Below, one piece after another: positions 17,741 to 26,950 of a DNA stretch of 64,000 nt. The stretch lies in NCBI RefSeq assembly GCF_041429775.1, contig NZ_CP163421.1:496001-560000 (forward strand), read 5' to 3'. The position numbers and the translations under genes are program-made. The stretch comes from Glycocaulis abyssi (GTDB lineage: Bacteria; Pseudomonadota; Alphaproteobacteria; Caulobacterales; Maricaulaceae). Positions within the stretch are counted from its first letter, which is position 1. Each line of letters opens with the position of its first letter. Below the pieces are notes generated by a model that did no database searches, was not told where the DNA came from, and worked only from the letters and a program-made list of their open reading frames with translations.

Positions 17741-17842
17741 CCGGTACAACTGCGGGCCTTGTCTGGCGTGGCCAGCTTGGCTATGCGCCAGTCAGCCCGC
17801 CTTCAGGCACTTTTCCTTTTGCAGCATTACAGGTCCCCTCCC

Positions 17843-18962
17843 ATGCGCGCCGATATTGCGTCCTTGAAAACCTCCATCGAGCAGTCAGTGGAACTGCTGA
17901 GGAGGCGTCTTTGACTGGGATCAGGCTGAAGCACGCCTCGACGAGCTGAACGCACGCGCCGAGGCGCCTGATTTCTGGAATGACGCGGCGCGCGCGCAGA
18001 GCCTGATGCGCGAACGCAATGCACTCGACCGGCAGATGACCAAGGTGCGCGAGATCGAAGCCGAACTCGCCGACACGCTGGAGCTGGCCGAACTGGCTGA
18101 CAGCGAAGGCGATGACGACCTCTATGGCGAGGCCGTCACCGCGCTGAAGGCGCTTCAGGAGCGTGCCGGCCGGGCGGAGCTGGAAGCCCTGCTGTCGGGT
18201 GAGGCTGACGCCAATGACTGCTATGTCGAGATACATCCCGGCGCGGGTGGTACCGAGGCGCAGGACTGGGCCGCCATGCTGACGCGCATGTACACGCGCT
18301 GGGCCAATGCGTCCGGCTACAAGGTGGAGGTGATCGAGGAGCAGGCCGGCGAGGAAGCCGGGCTGAAATCGGCAACCCTGCTTATCAAGGGCGAAAACGC
18401 CTATGGCTGGCTGAAAACCGAAGCCGGGGTGCACCGTCTGGTGCGTATCTCGCCCTTTGACAGCTCAGGGCGCCGCCATACCAGCTTTGCCAGTGTCTGG
18501 GTCTATCCGCTGATCGACGACACGATCGAAATCGAGATACTCGACAAGGATGTGCGCACCGATACCTTCCGGGCTTCAGGGGCGGGCGGCCAGCACGTCA
18601 ACAAGACCGACAGCGCGATCCGCCTGACCCACGAGCCCACAGGCATCGTGGTGCAGTGCCAGGCCGACCGTTCCCAGCACAAGAACCGCGAAACCGCGTG
18701 GAACATGCTGCGCGCGCGCCTCTATGAGCTGGAGCTGCAAAAGCGTGAGGCAGCGGCGCAGGCCGAAGCCGACGCCAAGACCGATATCGGCTGGGGCCAC
18801 CAGATCCGCTCCTACGTGTTGCAGCCCTACCAGATGGTCAAGGATCTGCGCACCAGCGTGGAGACCTCCGACACGCAGGGCGTGCTGGACGGCGATCTCG
18901 ATGCCTTCATGGCCGCAGCGCTGGCCGCGCGCGTCGGCGGGGAAGAGGCGGCCTCCAGCTAG
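17843..18962 (+). CDS. prfB: Peptide chain release factor 2, needs programmed +1 frameshift
   Basis: The gene is in two frames. From ATG 17843 the first frame has 23 codons and stops at TGA 17912-17914; the second frame then continues from the Asp codon GAC at 17913 to the stop at 18962. The joined product has 372 residues. The signal is classical: AGGAGG, CGT, CTT TGA C, where CTT slips forward by one base. The joined protein has the SPF anticodon-like motif ([10 protein letters not shown], about residue 202) that reads UGA/UAA, and GGQ ([19 protein letters not shown], about residue 248) that catalyses peptide release. These positions match E. coli RF2. Low RF2 favours the shift, so the gene controls itself. 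A strong terminator follows. Confidence 0.96.
17900..17915 (+). promoter_or_regulatory. prfB programmed +1 frameshift signal
   Basis: AGGAGG (17900-17905) is a Shine-Dalgarno-like element that pairs with the translating ribosome; after a CGT codon come CTT (17909-17911), the slippery Leu codon, and TGA (17912-17914) followed by C. The order and three-base spacing match the known prfB site (AGGGGG TAT CTT TGA C). Termination at TGA by RF2 competes with slipping to GAC. Confidence 0.96.
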
Positions 18963-18992
18963 GGCGTCCGGCGCATCCTTCACCGACAACGA

Positions 18993-19022
18993 AAAAGGGC
19001 GGCCCAACGAGGCCGCCCTTTT
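18993..19022 (+). terminator. Rho-independent terminator after prfB
   Basis: A perfect 12-bp stem AAAAGGGCGGCC / GGCCGCCCTTTT encloses the loop CAACGA and ends in a T-run. It starts about 30 bases after the prfB stop. The stem begins with A-run, so it can work in both directions and may also stop transcripts of the minus-strand bactofilin gene, whose stop is at 19048. Confidence 0.93.
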
Positions 19023-19047
19023 GTCATTCAGGTACTGAACGCCCGTG

Positions 19048-19596
19048 TTACGCCTTGGAGGCGAACGGATCGCTATTGGCTGCGGCTGCCGGGCGCGGAG
19101 CCGAAGCGGCAGATGCCGAGCTTGGCGGCGCAGGCGGCATGGACGCGGCCGCTTTGGGCTTGTCCTGCGAAATGGAGTCAGATGTGGCTGATTTCTTGTC
19201 CGAAAGCGGATCGGACGAACGGCGGCAATGGCCGTCGAAATAGGCGCCGCTTTCTACTGCCAGCGTGGCGTGAATGATGTCGCCTTCAATGCGCGCGGTG
19301 GCGGCCAGCTGCACCTGGCGGGCGCGCACGGAGCCCTCCACACGGCCGCGCACGACAACGCTCTCGGCGACCACTTCGCCCTTTACCGTGGCTTCCTCTC
19401 CAATGCTGAGCGAACCGGCGCGCACATCGCCTTCGACGATGCCATCAAGCTGAACCTCGCCTTCGGAGGAGATGGAGCCCGTGATCGTGAGATCAGCGCT
19501 GAGAATGGAGGGAGCTTTCGATTTCATGGCGGACCTTTTGGCTGGGGGCGGCGGGCTTCCCGTTTCCGGGGCGGGGGAGTCCTTTTTATTGAACAT
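19048..19596 (-). CDS. bacA: Bactofilin (polymer-forming cytoskeletal protein)
   Basis: The product has 182 residues. A Pro-rich, partly basic N-terminal tail (about 1-30) precedes the bactofilin beta-helix at about 31-130, with the regular short strands ILSADLTITGSISSEGEVQLDGIVEGDV and KGEVVAESVVVRGRVEGSVRA. A Ser/Ala/Pro/Lys-rich tail follows. Bactofilins form filaments without nucleotide and place cell-wall enzymes at stalks, curvature or poles. The start overlaps the end of the M23 peptidase gene by 11 bases, so they are translationally coupled. This pairing of a bactofilin with an M23 endopeptidase is known in stalked and curved alphaproteobacteria. The symbol is by analogy to Caulobacter BacA. 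Confidence 0.93.
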   Translation of the reverse strand: MFNKKDSPAPETGSPPPPAKRSAMKSKAPSILSADLTITGSISSEGEVQLDGIVEGDVRAGSLSIGEEATVKGEVVAESVVVRGRVEGSVRARQVQLAATARIEGDIIHATLAVESGAYFDGHCRRSSDPLSDKKSATSDSISQDKPKAAASMPPAPPSSASAASAPRPAAAANSDPFASKA

Positions 19597-20818
19597 AATG
19601 TCCTGCTCTCAAGAAACGCTCAGGATCCAGGTGGTTACCCCTGAACCAGACTTCATAGTGAAGATGCGTCGCCGTTGACCGCCCGGTTGTGCCCATTCCC
19701 CCAAGGCGCTGGCCCGCTTCCACAACGTCACCGCGGCGGACATCAATGGTGTGCAGGTGCGCATAGCGCGTCCTGAACCCATAGCCGTGATCGATCTCCA
19801 CGGTCCTACCATAGCCCGAGCGCCAGCCTGCGTAAACGACACTGCCTGCTGCGCCTGCAGTGATCGGCGTGCCGCGTGCACCGGCAAAATCACGTCCCGT
19901 GTGAAAGGCCGGACGGCGGGTGAACGGGTCAATGCGCGAGCCGTAGGGGCTGGTGTCCCGGTAGGGGCCGGATACCGGTACGTTCAGCGGGGTGGCGGCC
20001 AGGGCCCGCTCAAGCTCTTCCAGCTCCACCAGCCGCGATGCGATACGCGCCACGCGCGCATTGAAGGGATCGGACAGGTCCAGTCCTTCCCCCATCAGTG
20101 CCGAGCTGTCCAGTGCGACGAACGGACCGCCCGTGCCGCCATCGCCTGACCGTCCTTCGCGTACCACTTCTTCAAGCCGCAAACCGGTCAGCCGCAGAAC
20201 GGCGCGCAGGTTTTCAAGGCGGGATTCTGCAGACTCTTCAGCCTGCGTCAGCGCAGCCTCCTGATCTGTCATCAGGCTTGCCACGCGTTCCTCGGCAGGG
20301 CTGCCATCGCCGGTATGCGCCGCTGTGCGGATAAGGGATTCACGCGGCGCGGTGTCGGCCGGGCTGGCGGCCATCAATATGCGGCCATTATCAAGGCTGG
20401 GGCTGAGCTGGCGTTCGCCAATCTGCAGGTCTTCTGCAAAATCTAGCAGGCGGCGGACTGTATCGTGGCGGACCTGAAACTCGCCGGCCGTGCGGTCAAA
20501 CGCGTCGCTGCGCGATTCCAGGAAGGCAATGGCCGCTGCTTCGGCGGCGCGCGCCTCTTCCAGCTGCGCCTGATAAGCCGTGATGGTTTCGTTGAATCGG
20601 GCCGAGCGGATCATGTCCGTCCGGCTCTCCAGGATCATGTTTACAGTGGAGATGGTCAGCCATATGGCCAAGCCGCATGCGGCTGCCAGCGCACCAACCT
20701 GCATCTCGGTGGTCACGGCGAAGTATCGCACCTGACCATCACTGCGATGGTATATCTGCCGGTCCGGGAAGCGTTGCCTTATCAGCTCCCATGGGCCGGC
20801 GAGAAGACGTTTCACCAT
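19586..20818 (-). CDS. M23-family peptidoglycan endopeptidase, LmdC-like membrane protein
   Basis: The protein has 410 residues from ATG 20818 (MVKRLLAGPWELIRQRF), which has GGGAG upstream and opens with the basic cytoplasmic tail; earlier in-frame starts to 20917 are less likely. One membrane segment lies at about 44-64 (ALAAACGLAIWLTISTV). A coiled-coil region (about 80-240) follows with many Glu/Ala/Leu. The M23 domain at about 290-400 has FHTGRDFAGARGTPITA with the first zinc His/Asp, and HLHYEVWFRG with the HxH ligands; GFRTRYAHLHTIDV is also typical. It cuts peptide cross-links in the wall. The adjacent bactofilin would position it. A CtrA-type box lies about 130 bases upstream. Confidence 0.93.
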   Translation of the reverse strand: MVKRLLAGPWELIRQRFPDRQIYHRSDGQVRYFAVTTEMQVGALAAACGLAIWLTISTVNMILESRTDMIRSARFNETITAYQAQLEEARAAEAAAIAFLESRSDAFDRTAGEFQVRHDTVRRLLDFAEDLQIGERQLSPSLDNGRILMAASPADTAPRESLIRTAAHTGDGSPAEERVASLMTDQEAALTQAEESAESRLENLRAVLRLTGLRLEEVVREGRSGDGGTGGPFVALDSSALMGEGLDLSDPFNARVARIASRLVELEELERALAATPLNVPVSGPYRDTSPYGSRIDPFTRRPAFHTGRDFAGARGTPITAGAAGSVVYAGWRSGYGRTVEIDHGYGFRTRYAHLHTIDVRRGDVVEAGQRLGGMGTTGRSTATHLHYEVWFRGNHLDPERFLRAGHYVQ

Positions 20819-20946
20819 GCGCTCCCGCCCGGTTTTTCGTTGAAATCCCGCCTCGAAGACGAAACACTCGCACAGTAACGTGACGGTTTTCAACCAGTTC
20901 GATGCAATCGGATGCAACCTTCGGGCCGCATCTGCGTTAGGCGCAA

Positions 20947-20961
20947 TTAAATCTTTTTTAA
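20947..20961 (-). promoter_or_regulatory. Candidate CtrA binding box upstream of the M23/bactofilin operon
   Basis: TTAA (20947-20950), seven bases, TTAA (20958-20961): a perfect match to the full CtrA site TTAA-N7-TTAA known from Caulobacter. It lies between the DUF455 gene and the M23 gene, about 130 bases before the latter's ATG, in a short AT-rich island. A further TTAA is at 20971. Regulation is inferred; a search of the whole genome for this box would be needed to weigh it. Confidence 0.6.
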
Positions 20962-20981
20962 TTCAATGTCTTAACGGCTCA

Positions 20982-21797
20982 TTACGGAAGCAGCGCTTCG
21001 TAGAAGTCCGCTTCGAGTCCCGCTTCGGCGCGGGCCAGGGCATTAACGGGCAGTTTCAACCCGCCGGGGAATCGTTCCCGGACGAGACGGTGGAACGTCT
21101 CGCGCGGGTTCTGCCCGCGATGTGCGCAGACATGGTCCAGCCAGCGCCGGCCGGCCGCGACATGGCTGATTTCCTCGTTGTAGATGACCGTCAGGATGTC
21201 AGCGCTGGCTTGATCCCCGGCCGATTGCAGGCGTTCGATCATGCCCGGTGTCACATCCAGCCCGCGCGCCTCCAGCACCAGAGGCGCGATGGCAAGGCGC
21301 GCCGCAATGTCGTCGGAAGTCGCCATGGCCGCAGACCACAGACCGTCATGGGCGTCCAGATCACCATAGGCCGTGCCTAGCTCTGACAACCGGTCACTGA
21401 CCATCGCGAAATGGCGCGCCTCGTCATCGCCGACGCCGATCCAGTCGGTCAGGAAGGCTTGCCGGGCCGCCTCGTCCAGTTCAGGCGCGCCGCCAAAGCG
21501 CACCGCCATGTCAAAGGCCAGATCAATGGCGTTGAACTCGATATGGGCGACCGCATGCAGCAGAGCCGCGCGCCCGGCCTCACTGTTCAGGCGGCGGCGT
21601 GGCACGCGCGCAGGGGGTACCAGATGCGGACGCTCCGGCCGGGCCGGGCGTTCAGGCACGGTCCCGTCCCAGTCCGGGGCATGGGACAGCGCGCCGCTCC
21701 GCCAGGCCGACGCGATTTCGCGTGCGCGCGCCGCCTTGGCTGCCGGGTCTGCCGTCAACAGGACCGAAACGGCCGCATCCTGAACCGATTGCGTCAC
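20982..21797 (-). CDS. DUF455 (ferritin-like fold) protein
   Basis: This 271-residue protein belongs to DUF455 (COG2833), predicted to have a ferritin-like four-helix bundle. The middle part shows carboxylate and His residues on helices: HAVAHIEFNAIDLAFDMA at about 102-119, WIGVGDDEARHFAMVSDRL at about 137-155, and IYNEEISHVAAGRRWLDHVC near 207-226, which fits a di-metal site with two ExxH motifs. The reaction is not known. It overlaps the bcp gene by four bases (ATGA), so both belong to one message; an iron or peroxide connection is possible but not shown. Confidence 0.88.
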   Translation of the reverse strand: MTQSVQDAAVSVLLTADPAAKAARAREIASAWRSGALSHAPDWDGTVPERPARPERPHLVPPARVPRRRLNSEAGRAALLHAVAHIEFNAIDLAFDMAVRFGGAPELDEAARQAFLTDWIGVGDDEARHFAMVSDRLSELGTAYGDLDAHDGLWSAAMATSDDIAARLAIAPLVLEARGLDVTPGMIERLQSAGDQASADILTVIYNEEISHVAAGRRWLDHVCAHRGQNPRETFHRLVRERFPGGLKLPVNALARAEAGLEADFYEALLP

Positions 21798-22264
21798 GAG
21801 CCGGATTTCACCGTGTCCAGCACTTCTTCGACATGGCCGGGCACCTTCACCTTGCGCCAGACCGCTTTCAGCGTGCCGTCCGGGCCGATCAGGAAGGTGG
21901 AGCGCTCAATGCCCCAATAGGTCTTGCCGTACATCTGCTTTTCCCGCCAGACGCCGTAGCGTTCGGTCACGTCGCCGTCGGCGTCGGAAGCCAGGATAAC
22001 GGACAGTTCATGCTTGGCGCGGAACTTGCCATGCTTGGCTGTGGTATCTTTCGATACACCGACCACAACTGCACCTGCCGCCTCGAACTCGTCAATTTTA
22101 TCGCTAAACCCGATTGCTTCCTTTGTGCATCCCGGAGTGTCGTCCTTCGGGTAGAAAAAGAGAACCACGCTCTTGCCCTTGAAGTCAGATAACGAGACCG
22201 TGCCTGCGCTGTCGGTCGGCATCGAGAAATCGGGGGCCGTGTCGCCGGGCTTCAGGGTGCTCAA
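21794..22264 (-). CDS. bcp: Bcp-type thioredoxin-dependent peroxiredoxin
   Basis: This 156-residue protein matches Bcp/PrxQ. The active-site region is FYPKDDTPGCTKEAIGFSD at about residues 36-54, with the peroxidatic Cys at about 45; no second Cys follows five residues later, so it is the 1-Cys-like variant. A typical N-terminus (LKPGDTAPDFSMPTDSAGTVSLSDFKGK) and end (GTLKAVWRKVKVPGHVEEVL) are visible. It reduces hydrogen peroxide and alkyl peroxides in the cytoplasm. It is upstream of and overlapping with the DUF455 gene. Confidence 0.95.
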   Translation of the reverse strand: MSTLKPGDTAPDFSMPTDSAGTVSLSDFKGKSVVLFFYPKDDTPGCTKEAIGFSDKIDEFEAAGAVVVGVSKDTTAKHGKFRAKHELSVILASDADGDVTERYGVWREKQMYGKTYWGIERSTFLIGPDGTLKAVWRKVKVPGHVEEVLDTVKSGS

Positions 22265-22360
22265 TGATCTGCTCCTTGGATGGCTGAATGGGGTGGCAAT
22301 GGATGTCAGGGCAAATGTGGGTGCCCGGACGCGTCCGTCCAGTAGTCTGCTGACATACAG

Positions 22361-25300
22361 GTGCCCGTGCTAGTCCGAAGCGCCCGACTTTTCCTGATCT
22401 ACACGCTGGAGGCTGTCGCCGTCCTGATGGCCCTCGTCATCTTCGCGGCGGCGGCGCTTTTATGGCGTCTCGCCAGCGGGCCGGTGGATGTGGACGCGCT
22501 GGCAACGGGCCTGCGCCCTGCGATTGCCACCGCTCTGGGCGGTGAAGAGGCAAGCTATGGCCGCGCCAGCGTCCGCTTTGCGCCCGACACCCGCGCCCTG
22601 GTCGTCGATATGCGCGAGCTTGAGGTCGCCGGGGCAGGGGGCGAGGTGCTGGCCACTGCAGAGCGGGTGGAACTCGCGCTGGCGCTGGACCAGCTTGTCA
22701 TAGGCCGTATCCGCCCGGTGGAGATCAGCGCGGTCGGCGGCGTGTTCACCGTGCGGCGCGATGCCTCAGGCGTGGTAAGCGCCTCTATCGGCGGGCGTAC
22801 CGCGCAGGCTGGCGAGGCGGGTAATGATGGTGCAGCCCGCGCCGTTCTGGGCCGGCTGCAGAGCGCGCGTATCAGCGGCGCTGAACTGCGCGTTGACGAC
22901 GCGATCAGCGGGCTTTCGGCGCGGTTTTCCGGGGCAGAACTGGCTGTCGAACGCGATGGGCGTGCCTTGCGGGTTTCCTCGCAGGCGGGCTTTCTGGCAC
23001 CGGGCGGGGCCGTGCCGGTAGCCATCGAGCTGGAGACAGGGTCCAGCTTCGAGACCATATTTCTTGCCGTCTCCGCTCAGGGTCTCGTTCCCTCCACGCT
23101 CGGCAATCTCCATGGCAGCTGGGCGCAGCTGGCCGCGTTCGATCTGCCGCTGGATTTCGATCTTGTGCTCGATGCCAGCCGCGCGGGCGGTTTGAGGGCT
23201 GTTGAGCTCAATCTCGATGCCGGTGAGGGTCTTTTCCGTAGCGCCGATGGCCCGCTGGATATCCGGTCCGGCCATGTCAGCGCCTCGCTGGATGCTGCGG
23301 AAGGTGAGCTGGATCTGCGCCAGCTAGCCTTTGACAGTGATCTGCTGACGCTAAACGCGTCAGGCCGGCTTTTCGGGTTCGCCGGATATGACAGCGTGCT
23401 GCCGTCGCGCGCGCGCTTCGAGCTGTCGCTGGGGGAGGGCGCGCTGGTTCTGCCGAACACGCTTCCAGGCCCGGTCGAGTGGTCGCGCGGCGAGTTCGCA
23501 GGGCGTATGGATACCCAGTCCCTGGAGCTCGTTATCGACAGCGCCGAGGCGGAGCTTCTCGATATCGTGGCGCGGTTTTCAGCGCGGCTGGGGCTTGATG
23601 AAACGGCTGAAGGGCGCCGCCCCGCCATCCAGCTTGAGGGTGAAGCCGAGGGCGTCGTGCGCAAGGAGGCGGTGCTGGCCCTGTGGCCGGTGGAGTTTGC
23701 GCTGGGCGGACGCGACTGGGTCGAGGCCAATGTGCTGGCTGGTGAGGCACGCAATGTGCGCGCCGACATCAACATACCCGCCGAAGCCTTCAATGCCGGC
23801 ATGCTGGACGATGATGACCTGTCGGTGACGTTTGACTATTCCGGCGCCACGGCCCGCTACATCTCCACCATGACACCATTGACGGGGCTTTCCGGGTCGG
23901 CAGTGCTGCGCGGCAACGGCCTCAGCCTGACGGGGCGGTCGGGGCGGATCGACGCGCTGGAGATCGACACGCTTTTTGTGGAGATACCACGGTTCAATCC
24001 GCGCGGCGCGCCGGCCCGGTTTGGCGGCGAGGGACGCGGGTCACTCTCCGGCCTGGTGGCCCTGCTGGACCAGCCGCCGCTGAACCTTGCCAGCGATTAC
24101 GGGCTGGACCCGCTCACGCTTGAAGGCGAAGGCGCGGTGCGCTTCGAGATCACCCGCCCGATGCTGCGTGACGTGCCTTACGAGGATATCGGGTTTGATG
24201 TGTCTGGCCGGTTTGCCGGTGCCGCCGGTCCCAGCGGCCTTGGCGAGGTGCGCTTCACCGATGGCGATATCAGCTTCCACGCCGACAGTGCAGGTCTTGA
24301 AGCCAGCGGGGATGTGCGTATCGGGCGTTCAATGGCGCGGCTGGAATGGCACGAGCGCTTCCAGACGCCCGAAGGTGAGCTGGGTACACGCGTACGCATC
24401 GTCTCAGAGGCTGATGCGCGCGATCTTGATCTGGCCGGCATACCGGCGCGCGGCATCATTGATGGCCAGATCGGCCTGGATGCGACCTTTGCCGGTAATG
24501 GCTTTGATTTCTCCCGCTATGTGGTGATGGGCGACCTTACCGACGCCGCTCTGGAGCTGCCGGAGAATTTGTGGACCAAGCCGCGCGGCATGCCCGCCGC
24601 ACTGGAAATGGTGGCGGTGCGCTCGGCCAGCGGCGGGCTTGATATCAGCCGGCTGGCCGTGCTGGGCGACGATCTCGATATCCGCGGGCAGGCCAGCCTT
24701 GCGGCGGACGGATTGCTGCTCAGTGCCGGGTTTGAACGGGTGATTATCGGCGGACGCTCCGACCTGTCGATAAGCGCTAACCGGCCCGAAGGCAGTGATG
24801 GCGCGCTGGATATCCGTATTACCGGGCGCTTCCTTGATGCCAGCGATCTGATTTCCAATCTTGTGTCCGGCACGCTGTTCAGCGGGGAGGGCGCAGGGGC
24901 CGTATCGCTGCTGGCCGATGTGGAGACGGTTCAGGCAGGAGCGGTGCGCTATGGCGCCGTCGGCCTGGCGCTGGAAGCTGATGAGCAGGGCCTGCAGCGG
25001 CTGAACCTGCAGGCCGCCCTGCCAAGGGGGCCGGTATCGCTGTCCGTCGCCCCTCGGCCTGACGGAACGCGGCTGCTGTCCGCGCAGAGCGCCGATGCCG
25101 GCGCGGTGCTCTCGACGCTGGGCGGGTTTGGCACGATCACAGGCGGAACGATGGAGCTGGACGGCGTGCTGCCACCAGCTGGCATGCCGGGCGGTGTGCA
25201 GGGCCGCCTGCTGGCGAACGGATTCCGGCTGGAGCAGATGCCGCTGCTGGCGCGCATCCTGGCCGCCGGTTCGCTGGAAGGGCTGGGCAGCCTGCTTTCC

Positions 25301-25792
25301 GGGCAGGGTGTCGATTTTGAACGCCTCGAGGTGGATTACGCCTTTGCCGACGGCCTGCTGGAAATGCGTCAGGGCCGCGTTGCCGGGCCGTCGCTGGGCC
25401 TGACCTGGACCGGGGTGGTCGATACGGCTGGCGAGCGCCTGAACCTGTCTGGCACGATACTGCCCTCCTACGGGATCAACTCGATACTGGGCAATCTGCC
25501 GCTTGTCGGCGAGTTGCTCACCTCTCGCCGGGGTGAAGGCGTTGTGGGCGTGACCTTTACCGCCGAGGGCCAGTTCAACGCCACGCGCGTCAGTGCCAAT
25601 CCGCTGTCGGCGCTGGCTCCGGGCGTATTCCGGCGCATGTTTGAGGGAACATCGGCGCTGCGCGAGCTGGATGCGCTGGAAGCACGCCGCAGGGAAGGGG
25701 CCATGGAATCCAGCCAGCCGGGTATCGGCAGCGATGATGAAGGCGATGCCGGTGAAGAGGATGGCGAAGAGGACGGTGACGAGGACGGCTGA
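22361..25792 (+). CDS. AsmA/YhdP-like bridge-type outer-membrane assembly or lipid transport protein
   Basis: The product has 1143 residues. It starts at a GTG at 22361 (weak ribosome site; a second GTG is at 22367). One N-terminal membrane anchor lies at about residues 9-33 (LIYTLEAVAVLMALVIFAAAALL), followed by a very long periplasmic region of repeated beta-strands with DUF3971-like and AsmA C-terminal parts (about 950-1090, LRLEQMPLLARILAAGSLEGL and LTWTGVVDTAGERLNLSGTILPSYGINSILGNLPLVG). The tail is acidic (EDGEEDGDEDG). Such AsmA-like proteins (YhdP, TamB-related) form hydrophobic grooves that carry phospholipids to the outer membrane. It is a single gene between divergent bcp and leuB. 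Confidence 0.85.
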   Translation: MPVLVRSARLFLIYTLEAVAVLMALVIFAAAALLWRLASGPVDVDALATGLRPAIATALGGEEASYGRASVRFAPDTRALVVDMRELEVAGAGGEVLATAERVELALALDQLVIGRIRPVEISAVGGVFTVRRDASGVVSASIGGRTAQAGEAGNDGAARAVLGRLQSARISGAELRVDDAISGLSARFSGAELAVERDGRALRVSSQAGFLAPGGAVPVAIELETGSSFETIFLAVSAQGLVPSTLGNLHGSWAQLAAFDLPLDFDLVLDASRAGGLRAVELNLDAGEGLFRSADGPLDIRSGHVSASLDAAEGELDLRQLAFDSDLLTLNASGRLFGFAGYDSVLPSRARFELSLGEGALVLPNTLPGPVEWSRGEFAGRMDTQSLELVIDSAEAELLDIVARFSARLGLDETAEGRRPAIQLEGEAEGVVRKEAVLALWPVEFALGGRDWVEANVLAGEARNVRADINIPAEAFNAGMLDDDDLSVTFDYSGATARYISTMTPLTGLSGSAVLRGNGLSLTGRSGRIDALEIDTLFVEIPRFNPRGAPARFGGEGRGSLSGLVALLDQPPLNLASDYGLDPLTLEGEGAVRFEITRPMLRDVPYEDIGFDVSGRFAGAAGPSGLGEVRFTDGDISFHADSAGLEASGDVRIGRSMARLEWHERFQTPEGELGTRVRIVSEADARDLDLAGIPARGIIDGQIGLDATFAGNGFDFSRYVVMGDLTDAALELPENLWTKPRGMPAALEMVAVRSASGGLDISRLAVLGDDLDIRGQASLAADGLLLSAGFERVIIGGRSDLSISANRPEGSDGALDIRITGRFLDASDLISNLVSGTLFSGEGAGAVSLLADVETVQAGAVRYGAVGLALEADEQGLQRLNLQAALPRGPVSLSVAPRPDGTRLLSAQSADAGAVLSTLGGFGTITGGTMELDGVLPPAGMPGGVQGRLLANGFRLEQMPLLARILAAGSLEGLGSLLSGQGVDFERLEVDYAFADGLLEMRQGRVAGPSLGLTWTGVVDTAGERLNLSGTILPSYGINSILGNLPLVGELLTSRRGEGVVGVTFTAEGQFNATRVSANPLSALAPGVFRRMFEGTSALRELDALEARRREGAMESSQPGIGSDDEGDAGEEDGEEDGDEDG

Positions 25793-25867
25793 GCCGCACG
25801 TGCTGCGCTTGCGAAAACCTTCCGTGTCGCGCAGGTTTGCCCGGCATGATTGCAAGGCGGGATTCTG

Positions 25868-26950
25868 ATGAAGTTGCTATTACTGCCCGGCGACGGGATT
25901 GGCCCCGAAGTGCTGGCCGAAGTCCGGCGCGTTATTGACACGCTCAACGCCCATCACGGTCTTGGCCTGAACGTGGAGAACGGTGACATAGGCGGGGCTT
26001 CGCTGGACCGGCACGGCACGCCGCTGGCACCACACGTCCTTGAAATGGCCAAAGCCAGCGACGCAGTGCTGATGGGCGCTGTGGGCGGGCCGAAATGGCA
26101 GAGCGTGTCCTACGAACTGCGCCCCGAACAGGGACTGCTCAATCTGCGCAAAGGGCTGGGCCTCTATGCCAATCTGCGCCCGGCCTTCTGCTTCCCGGCG
26201 CTGGCGGATGCCTCCACGCTTAAACGCGACGTGATTGACGGCCTCGACATTCTCTTTGTGCGCGAGCTGATCGGCGGGGTGTATTTCGGCGAGCCGCGCG
26301 GCATCGAAACGCTGCCCGACGGCACGAAGCGCGGCTTCAACACGCAAAGCTATACCACGCCCGAGATCGAGCGCGTCGCGCGCACCGCCTTCGATCTGGC
26401 CCGCCAGCGCGAGGGCAGGGTGTGCTCGGTGGAAAAGGCCAATGTGATGGAGTCCGGACTGCTCTGGCGCGAGACCGTCGCCGCCCTGCACGCGCGCGAA
26501 TATGACGATGTGGCGCTGTCCCACATGTATGCCGATAACTGCGCGATGCAGCTCGTGCGCGATCCGCGTCAGTTTGACGTGATCCTCACCGATAATCTGT
26601 TTGGCGACATTCTCTCCGATGCGGCGGCCATGCTGACCGGATCGCTGGGCATGCTGCCATCTGCCGCGCTGGGAGAGCCGGGCATGCCGGGGCTCTACGA
26701 ACCGATCCACGGCTCCGCGCCGGACATTGCGGGCAAGGGCATCGCCAATCCGTGCGCGGCGATCCTCAGCCTTGCCATGGCACTGCGCTACCAGCTGCGC
26801 CGGCCGGACCTGGCAGACCTGACCGAAAAGGCCGTGAGCGATGTGCTCGACGCCGGTTACCGCACAGGCGATCTGCTGGGCGGCGAAGATACGCGCCTTG
26901 TCGGCACCGAGGGCATGGGCCGCGCGATTACCGAGCGGCTGTCAGCCTAG
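25868..26950 (+). CDS. leuB: 3-isopropylmalate dehydrogenase
   Basis: The protein has 360 residues from ATG 25868 ([19 protein letters not shown]). It oxidises and decarboxylates 3-isopropylmalate to 2-oxoisocaproate with NAD in leucine synthesis. Visible: the N-terminal [17 protein letters not shown] near 75, [17 protein letters not shown] with the substrate Arg residues near 91, [14 protein letters not shown] near 136, the Lys/Tyr/Asp site in [14 protein letters not shown] near 191 and [15 protein letters not shown] near 219, and [27 protein letters not shown] near 242. leuCD are not adjacent. It overlaps the end of the convergent hutC gene by nine bases. Confidence 0.96.
   Translation: MKLLLLPGDGIGPEVLAEVRRVIDTLNAHHGLGLNVENGDIGGASLDRHGTPLAPHVLEMAKASDAVLMGAVGGPKWQSVSYELRPEQGLLNLRKGLGLYANLRPAFCFPALADASTLKRDVIDGLDILFVRELIGGVYFGEPRGIETLPDGTKRGFNTQSYTTPEIERVARTAFDLARQREGRVCSVEKANVMESGLLWRETVAALHAREYDDVALSHMYADNCAMQLVRDPRQFDVILTDNLFGDILSDAAAMLTGSLGMLPSAALGEPGMPGLYEPIHGSAPDIAGKGIANPCAAILSLAMALRYQLRRPDLADLTEKAVSDVLDAGYRTGDLLGGEDTRLVGTEGMGRAITERLSA

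Noticed and set aside
15851-17749. Long minus-strand frame of 632 residues opposite the PBP1A gene
   Set aside because: It is a high-GC shadow of mrcA; the sequence is His/Arg/Gly-rich without motifs.
24404-25855. Minus-strand frame of 483 residues opposite the AsmA-like gene
   Set aside because: Shadow frame; composition typical of GC-rich antisense (His, Arg, Gln).
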